From positions 62,001 through 126,000 of the forward strand of contig NZ_LNYE01000006.1 of the NCBI RefSeq assembly GCF_001467695.1: a DNA stretch of 64,000 nt, read 5' to 3'. The notes below the pieces were generated by a model. It worked only from the letters and a program-made list of their open reading frames with translations. It was not told the origin of the DNA and did no database searches. Source of the stretch: Legionella gratiana. GTDB taxonomy: Bacteria; Pseudomonadota; Gammaproteobacteria; Legionellales; Legionellaceae. This document shows positions 43,610 to 53,966 of this stretch, piece by piece; the stretch's first letter is position 1; each line of letters starts with the position of its first letter. Made by a program: the position numbers and the translations under genes.

Positions 43610-44959
43610 TTAATAAATAGGTTGAAAACTAGAGGATAATTCTTGTTCTTCTTTAATTTCTTGGGTTGCTCCATTATTTTCTTTGAGTTCTTCTTTTAAT
43701 TGTAAAAGTTCATTTTTTATAACCCTACTAATTTCAGAATTTAACTTCGTCTGTTGATTGTAACGTTTCTCTTCCTTATTTTGTAATAATTCATTATTAC
43801 GTGTACACCACCGTAAAAATTTCACAAACCAATTGATCTCTTCTGGTTTCTTAGGGGTTGTCAATTCAGTAATTTGATTTACTGTAGCGTGGTAATTATC
43901 AATTGCATGCGTTAAAAACATGGGATGATTTGTATTTTTATGTAGATTAAGAAATGCTTGAGCAGTCTCAATCTTTGGCGTAAATTGTGCTAAACCCAAA
44001 TTTTTTGCTTCTGGCTCATCAATCAACACCTTGAATTCATTAAGAATGTTACTTAATGTATTAACAACTTTTAAATCATTCTCCTTAGTTTTTCTAGCAG
44101 GTAACTCGTCTTTTAAATCATCCTTAGGTTTTCTAGCGGGTAACACTTCTATAAGTTTATTTACTGCATCTTGGTATCGTTCATCTGCCTTATCTAATAA
44201 CGCGTTATTCTGCTCTTCGTTGTACATTGCAAGACAATCTTGAGCTGCACCCACTATATTCCTAACTCGATCTAGCGTTGACTTTTCTACGTCGTCTAGT
44301 TTATTAAGTAATTCTGCCAATTCGGCTAAATCGTTACCTAACTTTTCACTTGATATCGTTTTGGCCTCTTTTGGTATTCCTTTTAAGGTAACCTCTTTTG
44401 CAAGAGACTCTATTGACGACATAACGGAATTAAATGCTTCAATTTTTTGATCAGAATCAGAAATATTATCTAATACTCTTTGTCCATAGCTTACAATAAT
44501 TGACTTCATAAAATTCTTAGCAACTTCTTCTTCAAGGCTAAACAAATTATTAAAAGCATTATCTTCATCTTTTACTTCAGCCATGACTAATGGGTTATGT
44601 CTTATAGCATCAACAACTAATGGATTAAGTGCAGTACCTTCTTTGTTTAATAAAATAGGTAAAATCTTATCTAAATTTGCTTTTATGTGTTCTCTAAGGC
44701 CATTGGGCGTTTCCATTATTTGCAGCATCTCTTCGTATGTTGGCGCTGGAAAAGGAAATGCATCGAAAATCCGTGTTAACTCAGCAGAGTATAAGAGAGC
44801 TTTCTTTATTATCTCTTGAGGTGTATTTGCCTCATTATTAGCGGGAATGTCGCCTCTCAAAAAGGGAATTAAATTGTTTTTGAAATAGGTTATATATTTC
44901 GTTTCATTATCGTTTTGTTGGTGATTTTCTTGAAATTTTTCCCATTTACTTTTAGACAT
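43610..44959 (-). CDS. Coiled-coil protein with C-terminal E-block, candidate Dot/Icm effector
   Basis: 449 residues of no recognised family, almost entirely helical. Helical segments such as LAELAELLNKLDDVEKSTL lead into a tandem 13-codon duplication (LPARKPKDDLKDE, then LPARKTKENDLK, about residues 274-300). The C-terminal ~40 residues are LLQLKEELKENN ... EIKEEQELSSSF. This matches the glutamate-rich E-block followed by small polar residues known from Dot/Icm translocation signals. No signal peptide or membrane helix. Translocation is inferred from this tail and the presence of Dot/Icm genes. Confidence 0.65.
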   Translation of the reverse strand: MSKSKWEKFQENHQQNDNETKYITYFKNNLIPFLRGDIPANNEANTPQEIIKKALLYSAELTRIFDAFPFPAPTYEEMLQIMETPNGLREHIKANLDKILPILLNKEGTALNPLVVDAIRHNPLVMAEVKDEDNAFNNLFSLEEEVAKNFMKSIIVSYGQRVLDNISDSDQKIEAFNSVMSSIESLAKEVTLKGIPKEAKTISSEKLGNDLAELAELLNKLDDVEKSTLDRVRNIVGAAQDCLAMYNEEQNNALLDKADERYQDAVNKLIEVLPARKPKDDLKDELPARKTKENDLKVVNTLSNILNEFKVLIDEPEAKNLGLAQFTPKIETAQAFLNLHKNTNHPMFLTHAIDNYHATVNQITELTTPKKPEEINWFVKFLRWCTRNNELLQNKEEKRYNQQTKLNSEISRVIKNELLQLKEELKENNGATQEIKEEQELSSSFQPIY

Positions 44960-45162
44960 CTCTATACTCCAATGACATTAACTTTTATCAACCTAATGAT
45001 AAAATTAAATCACATGGATCAAATTAAGAACAACTAATTATATTGATACCTCATAACAAATTTATTGATAACTAAAGACACATCCGGTGAATCCTATAAT
45101 CACGCAATAGAAATTAGCGTTTATTGATGAGAAGATCATTTTAGGAAGAACATATTCCTATT

Positions 45163-45182
45163 CCCTCCGCAAAAACGGAGGG
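45163..45182. repeat. CCCTCCG hairpin, fragment of the dispersed GC-rich palindrome
   Basis: CCCTCCG-caaaaa-CGGAGGG is a perfect 7-bp stem nearly identical to the inner hairpin of the 227-bp element at 61864-62090. It lies in the ~290-bp gap before algC; no other feature is visible there. Confidence 0.6.
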
Positions 45183-45252
45183 TGGGGATATCGATATTTG
45201 GTATAGCATCGATGGACACAGCTTAATCAAAGTTTATTGTAACTACATTTTT

Positions 45253-46641
45253 TTAAAACGGTAACTCCAGCTTAGCATCCAACTGCTTCATCTGTACTCT
45301 AAATAACTGCTTAATTTGCTCCAAATTATCTGCATCATCTGCTTCAAAACGGGCAACAAGGCAAGGAGTTGTATTCGAAGCACGTAGCAATCCCCATCCC
45401 CTATCAAATTCAACACGTAAACCATCAATAGCAATAATGCGTGCTGTTGGAAAATTTGCCATTTCATTAAATCGTTCCATAAACTGAAACTTCTCTTCAT
45501 CTGCTATGGCAATTTTTAATTCAGGAGTGTTCATGCTATTGGGAATTGTTGCAAACTGCTTACTTACACTCATATCCGATGCACTAATAATTTCTAGCAA
45601 GCGACAAGCGCTATACAACGCATCATCAAATCCATACCAGCGATCTTTAAAGAACAAATGTCCACTCATCTCACCGGCTAGAGCAGCTTTTTCCTTTTTC
45701 ATCACATGCTTTACTATAGAGTGCCCCGTAGGACACATTTTAGCAACACCGCCTGCTTCTTTGATTACTGATTCTAAATTACTCGAGCATTTCACATCAA
45801 AAACTATCGTTGCTCCTGGAAGCCGACTTAATAATTCGCGAGAATAAAACATCATTAAACGATCAGGCCAAATCATTTCTCCCTGATTGGTCACTAAACC
45901 CAATCGATCGGCATCACCATCAAAAGCTAAACCTATATCCGCTTGGTACGTTGCAACTGCCGCTTTTAAATCCACTAAATTTGCTTCAATAGTAGGATCA
46001 GGATGATGATTTGGGAAACGACCATCCACATCACAATATAAAGCAATAACATCACAACCTAATTCACGAAGCACTTCCGGAATTACTGGACCCGCTACAC
46101 CGTTCCCACAATCAACCACCACTTTTAATGGGCGTTTAATTTTTATATCACTCACGATTCGTTGTTTGTATTGAGGTAGAATATCAAAAGTTATATCTTT
46201 ACCTTGACCAGAAACTCGCTCGCCCTTAGCAACCAAACGATACAAAATATCAATATCTTCCTGCATTAAGGTTTTCCCGGACAAAACCATTTTAATGCCG
46301 TTATAATTTGCTGGATTATGACTTCCTGTAACCATTAAACCACAATCAATTCCTTGGGTATAAACAGCAAAATACATCACCGGTGTAGCAACCTCGCCCA
46401 AGTCAAATACATCGATGCCGCTATCCAGTAAACCTTGTTTTAAAGCCGATGCCATAGCAAAACTTGTTAAGCGACCATCACGTGCCAGGAAAATTTGTTG
46501 TTTCTTTAGATCGTGTAAATGATAAGCTATTGCCAATCCAATACTGTAAAAAGAATGCTCATCCAACTCTTCTCCGATAATGCCTCTAATGTCATAAGCA
46601 CGAAAAACAGAACGAGAAATTTGCTTTTGCTGATACTTCAT
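45253..46641 (-). CDS. algC: Phosphomannomutase/phosphoglucomutase
   Basis: 462 residues from the ATG at 46641, which has GGGAGG upstream; the frame to 46728 lies inside dut. VFRAYDIRGIIG opens the protein. The phosphoserine loop is GLMVTGSHNPANYNGIKM, the Mg site is AFDGDADRLGLV, and AGEMSGHLFFKDRW is the sugar loop. It interconverts hexose 1- and 6-phosphates for surface polysaccharide synthesis. It begins one base after the dut stop, so dut-algC are coupled. Confidence 0.94.
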   Translation of the reverse strand: MKYQQKQISRSVFRAYDIRGIIGEELDEHSFYSIGLAIAYHLHDLKKQQIFLARDGRLTSFAMASALKQGLLDSGIDVFDLGEVATPVMYFAVYTQGIDCGLMVTGSHNPANYNGIKMVLSGKTLMQEDIDILYRLVAKGERVSGQGKDITFDILPQYKQRIVSDIKIKRPLKVVVDCGNGVAGPVIPEVLRELGCDVIALYCDVDGRFPNHHPDPTIEANLVDLKAAVATYQADIGLAFDGDADRLGLVTNQGEMIWPDRLMMFYSRELLSRLPGATIVFDVKCSSNLESVIKEAGGVAKMCPTGHSIVKHVMKKEKAALAGEMSGHLFFKDRWYGFDDALYSACRLLEIISASDMSVSKQFATIPNSMNTPELKIAIADEEKFQFMERFNEMANFPTARIIAIDGLRVEFDRGWGLLRASNTTPCLVARFEADDADNLEQIKQLFRVQMKQLDAKLELPF

Positions 46642-46642
46642 T

Positions 46643-47101
46643 TTAATGCCTCCCTGAACTTCCAAATCCACCTTCTCCTCTGTCACTTTCAGAAAAAGAG
46701 TCCACGATTTCAAAAGCAGCCTGTACAACAGGAATAAAAACTAATTGGGCAATACGTTCCCCAGGATTTATTGTAAAATGCTCGATACCTCTATTCCAAC
46801 ACGAGATCTTAAGCTCACCCTGATAGTCTGAATCAATTAATCCTACCAAATTACCTAAAACAATGCCATGTTTATGACCTAGGCCAGAACGAGGTAAAAT
46901 AACTGCGGCTAATTTGGGATCTGCTATATAAATCGACAAACCCGTAGGCAATAATACGGTTTCTTGAGGAGCGATTTGGATAGGTTCGTTACTACAAACA
47001 CGCAAATCCAGGCCTGCTGAGCCATGAGTTGCATAAGTAGGTAAAGGAATAGTGTTACCTATACGTGAATCAAGAATCTTTAATTGAATCGCCTGGGGCA
47101 T
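46643..47101 (-). CDS. dut: dUTP diphosphatase
   Basis: 152 residues. The five dUTPase motifs are seen: [41 protein letters not shown] and the C-terminal [11 protein letters not shown]. Hydrolyses dUTP to dUMP, keeping uracil out of DNA. It stands 17 bp after coaBC, the usual gammaproteobacterial order. Confidence 0.96.
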   Translation of the reverse strand: MPQAIQLKILDSRIGNTIPLPTYATHGSAGLDLRVCSNEPIQIAPQETVLLPTGLSIYIADPKLAAVILPRSGLGHKHGIVLGNLVGLIDSDYQGELKISCWNRGIEHFTINPGERIAQLVFIPVVQAAFEIVDSFSESDRGEGGFGSSGRH

Positions 47102-47118
47102 GATTTTTCCTATTAATT

Positions 47119-48324
47119 TTAATGCGCCTCATTTTGCAGAGTTGCGGCAAGGATTGCAATAATTTGACCTGCTAATCGTGTTTTATGGGTTAACGGTAAC
47201 GCGATCTGTTTACTTTTTGTAATCACAGTAACTTGGTTAACTTCACTATTAAATCCAATTCCTTTTCCGACTGAATTAGCGACTATCATATCCAATTTTT
47301 TCTGCTGCAATTTTTCTGTAGCATAAGTTATAACATCTGTAGTCTCAGCAGCAAATCCAACAACATACGAAGCTTTTGCTGAATCAACTACTTGACTTAG
47401 AATATCAGGATTTTTCACCAGCTTAAGCATTAACTCATCCTGATTTTTTTTCTTAATTTTTTCAGCAGCAGGTGACTCAATTCGATAATCTGCAACAGCA
47501 GCTGTTCCTATAAATAGTCCTCCCTCGGGCATTTCTTGCATCACGGCATTCAACATTTCTTGAGCAGATTCAACCTGAATCCGCTTAATGGTTGCCGAAA
47601 CATTTAATGTATTGGGTCCACTAATTAAAGTAACCTGCGCCCCAGCCATTGCTGCAGCCTCTGCCAAAGCATGGCCCATTTTACCCGAACTGTAATTGCT
47701 TATATAGCGTACTGGATCAATAGGCTCACGAGTAGGTCCAGCGGTGATCACTACTTTTTTACCAAGTAGTAAACGATGCACCTGGTGTAGACGCAAGGCA
47801 TTAATAATTTGTTCTGCTTCGCTCGCCCGCCCTAAACCGTATTCACCACAAGCTTGGGAGCCCTCTTCCGGACCCACGAAAACAACGCCTCTATCTTGCA
47901 AGATTTGGCAGTTTGCCTGAGTTGCTGGATGAGCCCACATGCTACGATTCATAGCAGGGCAAACAAGAATAGGAGTTTCTGCAACAAGATATAAAGTAGA
48001 AAGTAAATCATCAGCGATGCCTTGAGCCATTTTAGCAAGGCAATTGGCAGAAGCAGGAGCAACAACCAAATAATCAGCCCAACGCGCCAATTCAATATGT
48101 CCCATAGCCCGTTCTGCTTGAGTATCAAATAAATCAGTGCGTACTTCATTACCCGACAAGGCTTGCATCAACAAAGGACTCACAAATTCCTGAGCCGATC
48201 GGGTCATTACTACTTTAACATCGGCCCCTACTCGAGTTAACTCTCTAATGAGATAGGCCGATTTGTACGCAGCAACACCGCCGCAAACCCCTAGAAGAAT
48301 TTTTCTACCCATAAAATCTTGCAT
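47119..48324 (-). CDS. coaBC: Bifunctional phosphopantothenoylcysteine decarboxylase/synthase
   Basis: About 401 residues; an AAGG six bases upstream supports the ATG at 48324 over the longer frame. The N-terminal flavin domain has [40 protein letters not shown] and [11 protein letters not shown] (decarboxylase Cys/Asn loop). The CoaB half has [20 protein letters not shown] and [13 protein letters not shown]. Makes 4'-phosphopantetheine for coenzyme A. Divergent from radC with 65 bp between. Confidence 0.95.
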   Translation of the reverse strand: MQDFMGRKILLGVCGGVAAYKSAYLIRELTRVGADVKVVMTRSAQEFVSPLLMQALSGNEVRTDLFDTQAERAMGHIELARWADYLVVAPASANCLAKMAQGIADDLLSTLYLVAETPILVCPAMNRSMWAHPATQANCQILQDRGVVFVGPEEGSQACGEYGLGRASEAEQIINALRLHQVHRLLLGKKVVITAGPTREPIDPVRYISNYSSGKMGHALAEAAAMAGAQVTLISGPNTLNVSATIKRIQVESAQEMLNAVMQEMPEGGLFIGTAAVADYRIESPAAEKIKKKNQDELMLKLVKNPDILSQVVDSAKASYVVGFAAETTDVITYATEKLQQKKLDMIVANSVGKGIGFNSEVNQVTVITKSKQIALPLTHKTRLAGQIIAILAATLQNEAH

Positions 48325-48389
48325 GACGAACCTTTTTTGATAACAATAGCCTCGATCAAAGCATAAACTTCGCAATAAAGGAATAGAAA

Positions 48390-49088
48390 ATGGCAAGCGT
48401 CCAAACACGGCAGTTCCAACTGCGTGAAAAATTACTCACTTATGGCCCCCAAAGCCTTTCAGATACAGAATTACTCGCTATTTTTATTAGTTCGGGTAAT
48501 AACAAGAAATCCTGCATACAATTAGCATTCGATCTACTCGTTCATTTAGGTGATTTACGTGCTGTTCTTAATGCAGACAAACAAAGTTTCAAACAGATAC
48601 GAGGATTAGGGGAGGTTCGCTATGTCCAGCTACAGGCTGTTAAAGAAATATGTCGTCGTAGCGATTTTATTCAGCTACAAAAAGAAACCCAAATTACTAG
48701 CAGCAAACAAACGTATGCTTACTTAAAAAAGCGTTTACGTGATTACAAAAATGAAACTTTTGTTGCTTTATTTCTTGATAATCAGCATCACATCATTGCT
48801 TACGAAGAGCTCTTTTGTGGCACAATTAATATGGCAACCATTCACCTAAGACCAATTATAGAGCGCGTCCTTCAATTGAATGCAGCAGCATTAATACTTG
48901 CACATAATCACCCATCAGGGGTTTCTGATCCCAGTTCTCAAGATATAGCCGTAACAGAACGTATCCGTGAAGCATTAGAATTGGTTGATGCGCGTCTGCT
49001 GGATCATCTCATCATTGGCGACAATGAAGTTTACTCGATCATTGCCGAAGCCAAGTGGGTGTGTCACGAACAATTATCTCATCTGTAA
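48390..49088 (+). CDS. radC: RadC/MPN+ (JAMM) domain protein
   Basis: 232 residues. A helix-hairpin-helix-like N-terminus (LGDLRAVLNADKQSFKQIRG, LGEVRYVQL) leads to the JAMM metal site ALILAHNHPSGVSDPSSQDI. The biochemical role of RadC is still unclear despite its name. AAGGAA precedes the ATG. Confidence 0.93.
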   Translation: MASVQTRQFQLREKLLTYGPQSLSDTELLAIFISSGNNKKSCIQLAFDLLVHLGDLRAVLNADKQSFKQIRGLGEVRYVQLQAVKEICRRSDFIQLQKETQITSSKQTYAYLKKRLRDYKNETFVALFLDNQHHIIAYEELFCGTINMATIHLRPIIERVLQLNAAALILAHNHPSGVSDPSSQDIAVTERIREALELVDARLLDHLIIGDNEVYSIIAEAKWVCHEQLSHL

Positions 49089-49136
49089 AGGCAGATATAA
49101 AACAGGAAAATTAGATACTCTAGCTCTTGCTATTTT

Positions 49137-49601
49137 ATGATCAAAAATTTTATACTTCGGGCAATTAATATAACTAGCGAGTTGATTACGATGCCTTTTT
49201 CCACAAAACTAATTGCAGATTACGTTGAAATGATTAATGGCGAATTAGATCGCATTCCTGTAGAACAACCCGCGGAGTTTAAATTCATCACAGAAGAATT
49301 ACAAAATATGATAAGCTGGTCTTTCTTCGGAGCAATAAAAAATTGCTTTTTTAAAGCACCCCCAAAACCGGTCCTACCCCAGGCAACCAAAGAACAACTT
49401 GATTATATACGTTATTGTCTTGATACCCCTCAAGAATTTGTAAAATCAGCTGCAGATTATGCTGAATACAAACAAATTATTACTCAGAGAATTAACGCCA
49501 AAATTAAAGAGTTTCAATCTATGGATAAAACGGCAAAGTGGGATTATATTTTATTTCAAAAAGAATTACATAACGAGCCGCAACAAAGTCCGCTAGTATA
49601 A
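49137..49601 (+). CDS. Hypothetical small helical protein
   Basis: 154 residues (or 136 from an ATG at 49191). Mostly helical and soluble with a central FFGAIKNCFFKAPPKPVLP stretch; tail KELHNEPQQSPLV. No recognised motif. Lies between radC and the convergent epmA. Confidence 0.5.
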   Translation: MIKNFILRAINITSELITMPFSTKLIADYVEMINGELDRIPVEQPAEFKFITEELQNMISWSFFGAIKNCFFKAPPKPVLPQATKEQLDYIRYCLDTPQEFVKSAADYAEYKQIITQRINAKIKEFQSMDKTAKWDYILFQKELHNEPQQSPLV

Positions 49602-49612
49602 GAGCAATCGCA

Positions 49613-50554
49613 CTAAGCTCTTAAAAAATCGAACGAAATAACTTGGGCTAGTTCAGACTGTTTTAGAGCTAAAGCCAATAGCCTGTCCACGCCTAAAGCC
49701 ACGCCACTGCATGAAGGAAGCCCATACTCTAAAGCGTCTAAAAGGAATTGATCAGCTTCAGCACTACGAAGACCTTTTTCACTTCTAAGATGTTGATCCT
49801 GAGCAAAACGTTTTTTCTGAGCAGCAGCATCAGTTAACTCATGAAATCCATTTGCCAATTCAACTCCTTGATAATACACTTCAAAGCGCTCAGCTAGTCC
49901 ATTATTAATTTTAGCCAAGGCAGCTTGTGACATAGGAAAATTATATACAGCCACAGGAACACTTTCCCTACTTAAAAAAGGCTCCACCACATGACTCATG
50001 AGTAAAAATAAATACTGATCTTTATCTTCCTCTTCCCAAGGTAACACATTATTCAAATTAAAACGCACTAATACTTGCCTAAGCTCTTCTACTGTTACAC
50101 TCAACGGATCAATAGCGCAGGCTTCAAGAAAAGCCTGTTGATAGGTTTTCTTAATCATGGGCTTAGACTGCAAGATCATTTGTAGGAATAAATCCATCTC
50201 TTCCATCAATGTATGATGATCAATCCCCAATTGATACCATTCTAATAAAGTAAATTCCGGATTATGCCAACGACCTAATTCGTCATCACGAAATACGCGC
50301 GCAATTTGGAAAATAGAACCACTACCGGCAGCAAGCAGACGTTTCATATGGTACTCAGGAGATGTTTGTAAGTAATAGGTTTCTCCTCGGAATAGCGCTT
50401 CAATATTACTTAAATAAACGTCCGTTGTGCCATAACGTGCCATTATTGGAGTTTCTACCTCCCAATAACCACGCTCTGTAAAGAAATAACGTATTTTTGC
50501 TAATAAATCAGCACGTTGACGTAATAATGCAATGGATGCAGAGGGTTCCCACAT
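49613..50554 (-). CDS. epmA: Elongation factor P beta-lysine ligase
   Basis: 313 residues, a stand-alone class II lysyl-tRNA-synthetase core without an anticodon-binding domain. FFTERGYWEVETPIM (motif 1), RVFRDDELGRWHNPEFTLLE (motif 2) and SGVALGVDRLLALAL (motif 3). Attaches beta-lysine to EF-P. Its ATG overlaps the stop of the SufT-like gene (TAATG), so it is the last gene of the suf transcript. Confidence 0.94.
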   Translation of the reverse strand: MWEPSASIALLRQRADLLAKIRYFFTERGYWEVETPIMARYGTTDVYLSNIEALFRGETYYLQTSPEYHMKRLLAAGSGSIFQIARVFRDDELGRWHNPEFTLLEWYQLGIDHHTLMEEMDLFLQMILQSKPMIKKTYQQAFLEACAIDPLSVTVEELRQVLVRFNLNNVLPWEEEDKDQYLFLLMSHVVEPFLSRESVPVAVYNFPMSQAALAKINNGLAERFEVYYQGVELANGFHELTDAAAQKKRFAQDQHLRSEKGLRSAEADQFLLDALEYGLPSCSGVALGVDRLLALALKQSELAQVISFDFLRA

Positions 50555-50889
50555 TAGTAAAAAATTCCCAGTTCAAGACGCGCAGCCTCGGTCATCCTAT
50601 CTTGAGACCAAGGTGGCTCCCAAACTAATTCAACCGTACAATCACGAACCCCTTCAACTTGATTGACTGCCTGTTCTACTGTTCCTGGAAAAGTTTGAGC
50701 TACAGGACATCCTGGTGTGGTTAACGTCATTTGAATTGTGACATGGGCATTCTCATCTATGGATATATTATAAATTAGACCCAAATCATAAATATTAACA
50801 GGAATTTCCGGATCATAAACGCCTCGAAGAGCGTTGATAATGGCTTCTTTCAATAATTCAGAATCCTGTTTTTTCTTAAAACCAAACAT
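50554..50889 (-). CDS. sufT: SufT-like MIP18/DUF59 iron-sulfur assembly protein
   Basis: About 111 residues from the ATG at 50889 (AGGT upstream); the longer frame to 50988 adds a tail untypical for the family. VYDPEIPVNIYDLGLIYNI and TLTTPGCPVAQTFPG are the DUF59 hallmarks, with the conserved Cys. Such proteins help deliver Fe-S clusters. Seventh gene of the suf operon; symbol by context. Confidence 0.85.
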   Translation of the reverse strand: MFGFKKKQDSELLKEAIINALRGVYDPEIPVNIYDLGLIYNISIDENAHVTIQMTLTTPGCPVAQTFPGTVEQAVNQVEGVRDCTVELVWEPPWSQDRMTEAARLELGIFY

Positions 50890-51010
50890 AAACGTACCTA
50901 TTTTTGTAGCCTGGGTAAAGGCGAATTCGTAACCCGATCTTACAGCAATAGGCCTTAACTTAGTGCCATTAGATCTTACAGAACTCAACTCTCAGTACAA
51001 CTACCGCTCA

Positions 51011-51460
51011 TTATTCTGTTTTTACAACATTACTCTCTTTATTCAATGCAGCTTCCAAAGTGTGCCAGGCTAAAGTAGCACACTTTACTCGAGCAGGGTA
51101 AGCTTTAACTCCAGCAAGCACAGTCAATTTATCCATATATAATAATTGACCTTCTTCATTTTGAGTCAACATATGGTGGAAGCGATGAAATAGTTCATGA
51201 GCTTCTTCTACTGTTTTTCCTTTTAAAGAGTCAGTCATTAAAGAAGCTGAAGCTTGTGATATTGCACAACCACACCCTAGAAAACTCAATTCAGTAATTG
51301 AATGATTTTCAATTTTGGCATAAACAGTTAATTTATCACCACATAAAGGATTAAAACCATTAGCTTGATGTGTTGCATCCGTCATGGCATAGTGATGACG
51401 GGGGTTGCGATTATGATCAATAATAATTTCCTGATATAACTCGCGCAATTCAGCACTCAT
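51011..51460 (-). CDS. sufU: SufU/IscU-like Fe-S scaffold or sulfur-transfer protein
   Basis: 149 residues. Three conserved cysteines: FNPLCGDKLTVY, LGCGCAISQASASLM and RVKCATLAWHTL, with an Asp after the first (CGD). The zinc/sulfur-transfer protein of SUF systems works with SufS. Its ATG overlaps the sufS stop by four bases. Confidence 0.93.
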   Translation of the reverse strand: MSAELRELYQEIIIDHNRNPRHHYAMTDATHQANGFNPLCGDKLTVYAKIENHSITELSFLGCGCAISQASASLMTDSLKGKTVEEAHELFHRFHHMLTQNEEGQLLYMDKLTVLAGVKAYPARVKCATLAWHTLEAALNKESNVVKTE

Positions 51461-52677
51461 GCAAACACCTCTTTAACTCGATGCAAAGCTTGTACACACG
51501 AATCAATTTCATCTGTTGTATTATAAAATGACAAAGAGATACGTGAAGTAGCAGCAACATTATAAAAGTCCATTAATGGCATAGCACAATGATGGCCGCT
51601 GCGTAAAGCAATCCCTTCACTATCTAAAATAGTACCAATATCATGGGCATGAATTGTTCCATGCACAAAAGAAATAATAGGTACCTTATGCGTCGCTGTG
51701 CCTATGATATTGAAACCACTGGACGCAACAGCAGCAGTTGCATAATTCAGTAACTTGGCTTCATAAGCAGCAATGGCATCTAAATCCAAAGATCCTAAAT
51801 AATCAATAGCGGCACCTAAGCCTACAACTCCAGCGATATTAGGGGTTCCTGCTTCAAATTTTTGCGGTAGCGGCGCATATTCTGTTGCCTCAAATGTAAC
51901 ATAATTAATCATCTCCCCCCCTCCTTGATAGGGAGACATAGCATCCAGAAGTTCTTCTCTACCCCACAAAATACCAATACCAGTTGGACCATACATTTTA
52001 TGGCCTGAAAAAACGTAAAAGTCACAACCTAAATCCTGCACATCAACAGGTAAATGAGCGGTAGCCTGAGCACCATCTAATAAAACTTTCGCTCCATACT
52101 CATGGGCCATCTCAATCATTTTTTTTACTGGATTAATTGTACCTAATGCATTAGAAACATAATTGATTGCCACAAGCTGAGTATTCTTATTTAGTTTTTT
52201 CGCAAACTCATCCAATAAAATTTCGCCTTCAAGCGAAATAGGTGCTACTTGCAATTTTGCACCTGTTTTTTTACATACCATCTGCCAAGGAACAATATTC
52301 GAATGGTGCTCCATATGGGTAATTAATATTTCCTCATCAGACACAATACGTGGTGCAACCAAACTTTGAGCAACAAGATTAATTGCCTCAGTTGCCCCAC
52401 GTACAAAAATACATTCTCGTGGTGAATAAGCGTTAATAAACCGTTTCACTTTTGAACGAACGGCTTCATAGAGCTCAGTAGCTCTGACACTTAAGGCATG
52501 AACACCACGATGTACATTAGCGTTATCATGTTCATAATAACGAGAAATAGCCTCAATGACAGCTTTAGGCTTTTGTGTTGTTGCAGCATTATCAAAATAA
52601 ATTAAATCAAAATCATTCACTTTCTGATTAAGTATAGGGAAATCTCTACGAATTGCCTGAATATCCAAAGCGTCCAT
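51457..52677 (-). CDS. sufS: Cysteine desulfurase
   Basis: 406 residues. PLP enzyme: FDNAATTQKPKAVIEA near the N-terminus, MEHHSNIVPWQ, the PLP lysine in FSGHKMYGPTGIGILWG and the catalytic Cys in LRSGHHCAMPLM. Mobilises sulfur from cysteine for SufU and SufBCD. Confidence 0.96.
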   Translation of the reverse strand: MDALDIQAIRRDFPILNQKVNDFDLIYFDNAATTQKPKAVIEAISRYYEHDNANVHRGVHALSVRATELYEAVRSKVKRFINAYSPRECIFVRGATEAINLVAQSLVAPRIVSDEEILITHMEHHSNIVPWQMVCKKTGAKLQVAPISLEGEILLDEFAKKLNKNTQLVAINYVSNALGTINPVKKMIEMAHEYGAKVLLDGAQATAHLPVDVQDLGCDFYVFSGHKMYGPTGIGILWGREELLDAMSPYQGGGEMINYVTFEATEYAPLPQKFEAGTPNIAGVVGLGAAIDYLGSLDLDAIAAYEAKLLNYATAAVASSGFNIIGTATHKVPIISFVHGTIHAHDIGTILDSEGIALRSGHHCAMPLMDFYNVAATSRISLSFYNTTDEIDSCVQALHRVKEVFA

Positions 52678-52682
52678 TAGCC

Positions 52683-53966
52683 TTACCCCAACTGTGTTGT
52701 TAATAAATGTCCCATGTAATCCGCCAACTTACGATGTGGAATGAGCCGTAAATTGTCACTCGCAAAAGCATGGATTAAATAATGTGATGCTTCAAGTCGG
52801 TCAATTCCACGGGTTGCCAAATAAAATAATGCTTCCTCATCGAGTTGTCCAACCGTAGCTCCATGAGAACACAATACATCATCGGCAAAAATTTCCAACT
52901 GTGGTTTGGTATCCACCTCTGCATTTGCTGAGAGTAATAGGTTCTTATTTTGTTGTTTGGCATCAGTATGTTGTGCATCTTTGGCAACAAACACTTTGCC
53001 ATTAAATACGGCACGGGAACGTCCAGTTAAAATACCCTTATAATCTTGTTCACTTCTGCAATTAGGTACTAAATGCTGCACCGTAGTGTGATGATCCACA
53101 TGTTGGCCTTCTGCAGGAGCATAAATGCCGTTCATCAAAGCATACGCCTTTTCCTCATACAAATACAAGCTGATATCAGAACGCACCCATTGTCCACCTA
53201 GACTCAATGAATGATTGGCAAATTCACTGCCCGCCAATTGTTTTACAGCTAAATGGCCCAAATGATAAGCAGATTTACTTTCTCTTTGAATCGTATAGTG
53301 TGTTAGTTGAGCATGGGCGCCAACTAAGATTTCGGTCACTGTATTCGTCAAATAACTACAATCAGGTAAGCCTTGATAATCTTCAATTACCGTAACTCGA
53401 CTGTTTGCCTCAGCAATAATCAGATGTCGCAAATAAACTGCTTGATTCCTATGCGTTTGCACATGACTTAAAACAATAGGCTCTTCTAGAATAACTCCTT
53501 CAGGAATATAAATCATCACGCCACAACGAATCATCGCTGTATTCAAATAATGAAATCCATGTTCTTGTTTTAAAATAGTTCCTAGATAAGACTTCAGTAA
53601 TTCGGGATGCTGAGTGAACGCAACAGATAAGGGAAGGACTACTACTCCCTTAGGTAAGTCTTTTGTAACCTGATCGTTACTGGAAAAAACTCCATTTTGG
53701 ATCAACATATGTTGATCTATTGGTAAATCAAATTTTGTCTCTTTACCCCAAGACTGCGCTGTAGAATCCAAACTACTCGCTGGTAGAAAAGAGTGATTCA
53801 ATAATGCATCAACACGAGTATATTTCCAATCCTCATCATTGCGTGTCGGAAAACCACGGCGGTGCAAATCTCTTAATGCTTTAGTTTGCAATTGAGCAAG
53901 CCAAGGCAAAGTAGATAAACTCGTTTTTGCTTGTTGTTGGTAAAAATCCAAAATCTCACTCATCAC
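52683..53966 (-). CDS. sufD: SUF scaffold subunit SufD
   Basis: 427 residues. RRGFPTRNDEDWKYTRVD at the N-terminus, beta-helix core with VIEDYQGLPDCSYLTNT, and the C-terminal EIFADDVLCSHGATVGQLDE, which is diagnostic of SufD. Partner of SufB in the SufBC2D complex. Four bases overlap with sufC. Confidence 0.95.
   Translation of the reverse strand: MMSEILDFYQQQAKTSLSTLPWLAQLQTKALRDLHRRGFPTRNDEDWKYTRVDALLNHSFLPASSLDSTAQSWGKETKFDLPIDQHMLIQNGVFSSNDQVTKDLPKGVVVLPLSVAFTQHPELLKSYLGTILKQEHGFHYLNTAMIRCGVMIYIPEGVILEEPIVLSHVQTHRNQAVYLRHLIIAEANSRVTVIEDYQGLPDCSYLTNTVTEILVGAHAQLTHYTIQRESKSAYHLGHLAVKQLAGSEFANHSLSLGGQWVRSDISLYLYEEKAYALMNGIYAPAEGQHVDHHTTVQHLVPNCRSEQDYKGILTGRSRAVFNGKVFVAKDAQHTDAKQQNKNLLLSANAEVDTKPQLEIFADDVLCSHGATVGQLDEEALFYLATRGIDRLEASHYLIHAFASDNLRLIPHRKLADYMGHLLTTQLG

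Noticed and set aside
49613-50554. Lysyl-tRNA synthetase
   Set aside because: The anticodon-binding domain is absent and length is ~313 residues, so it is the EF-P ligase.
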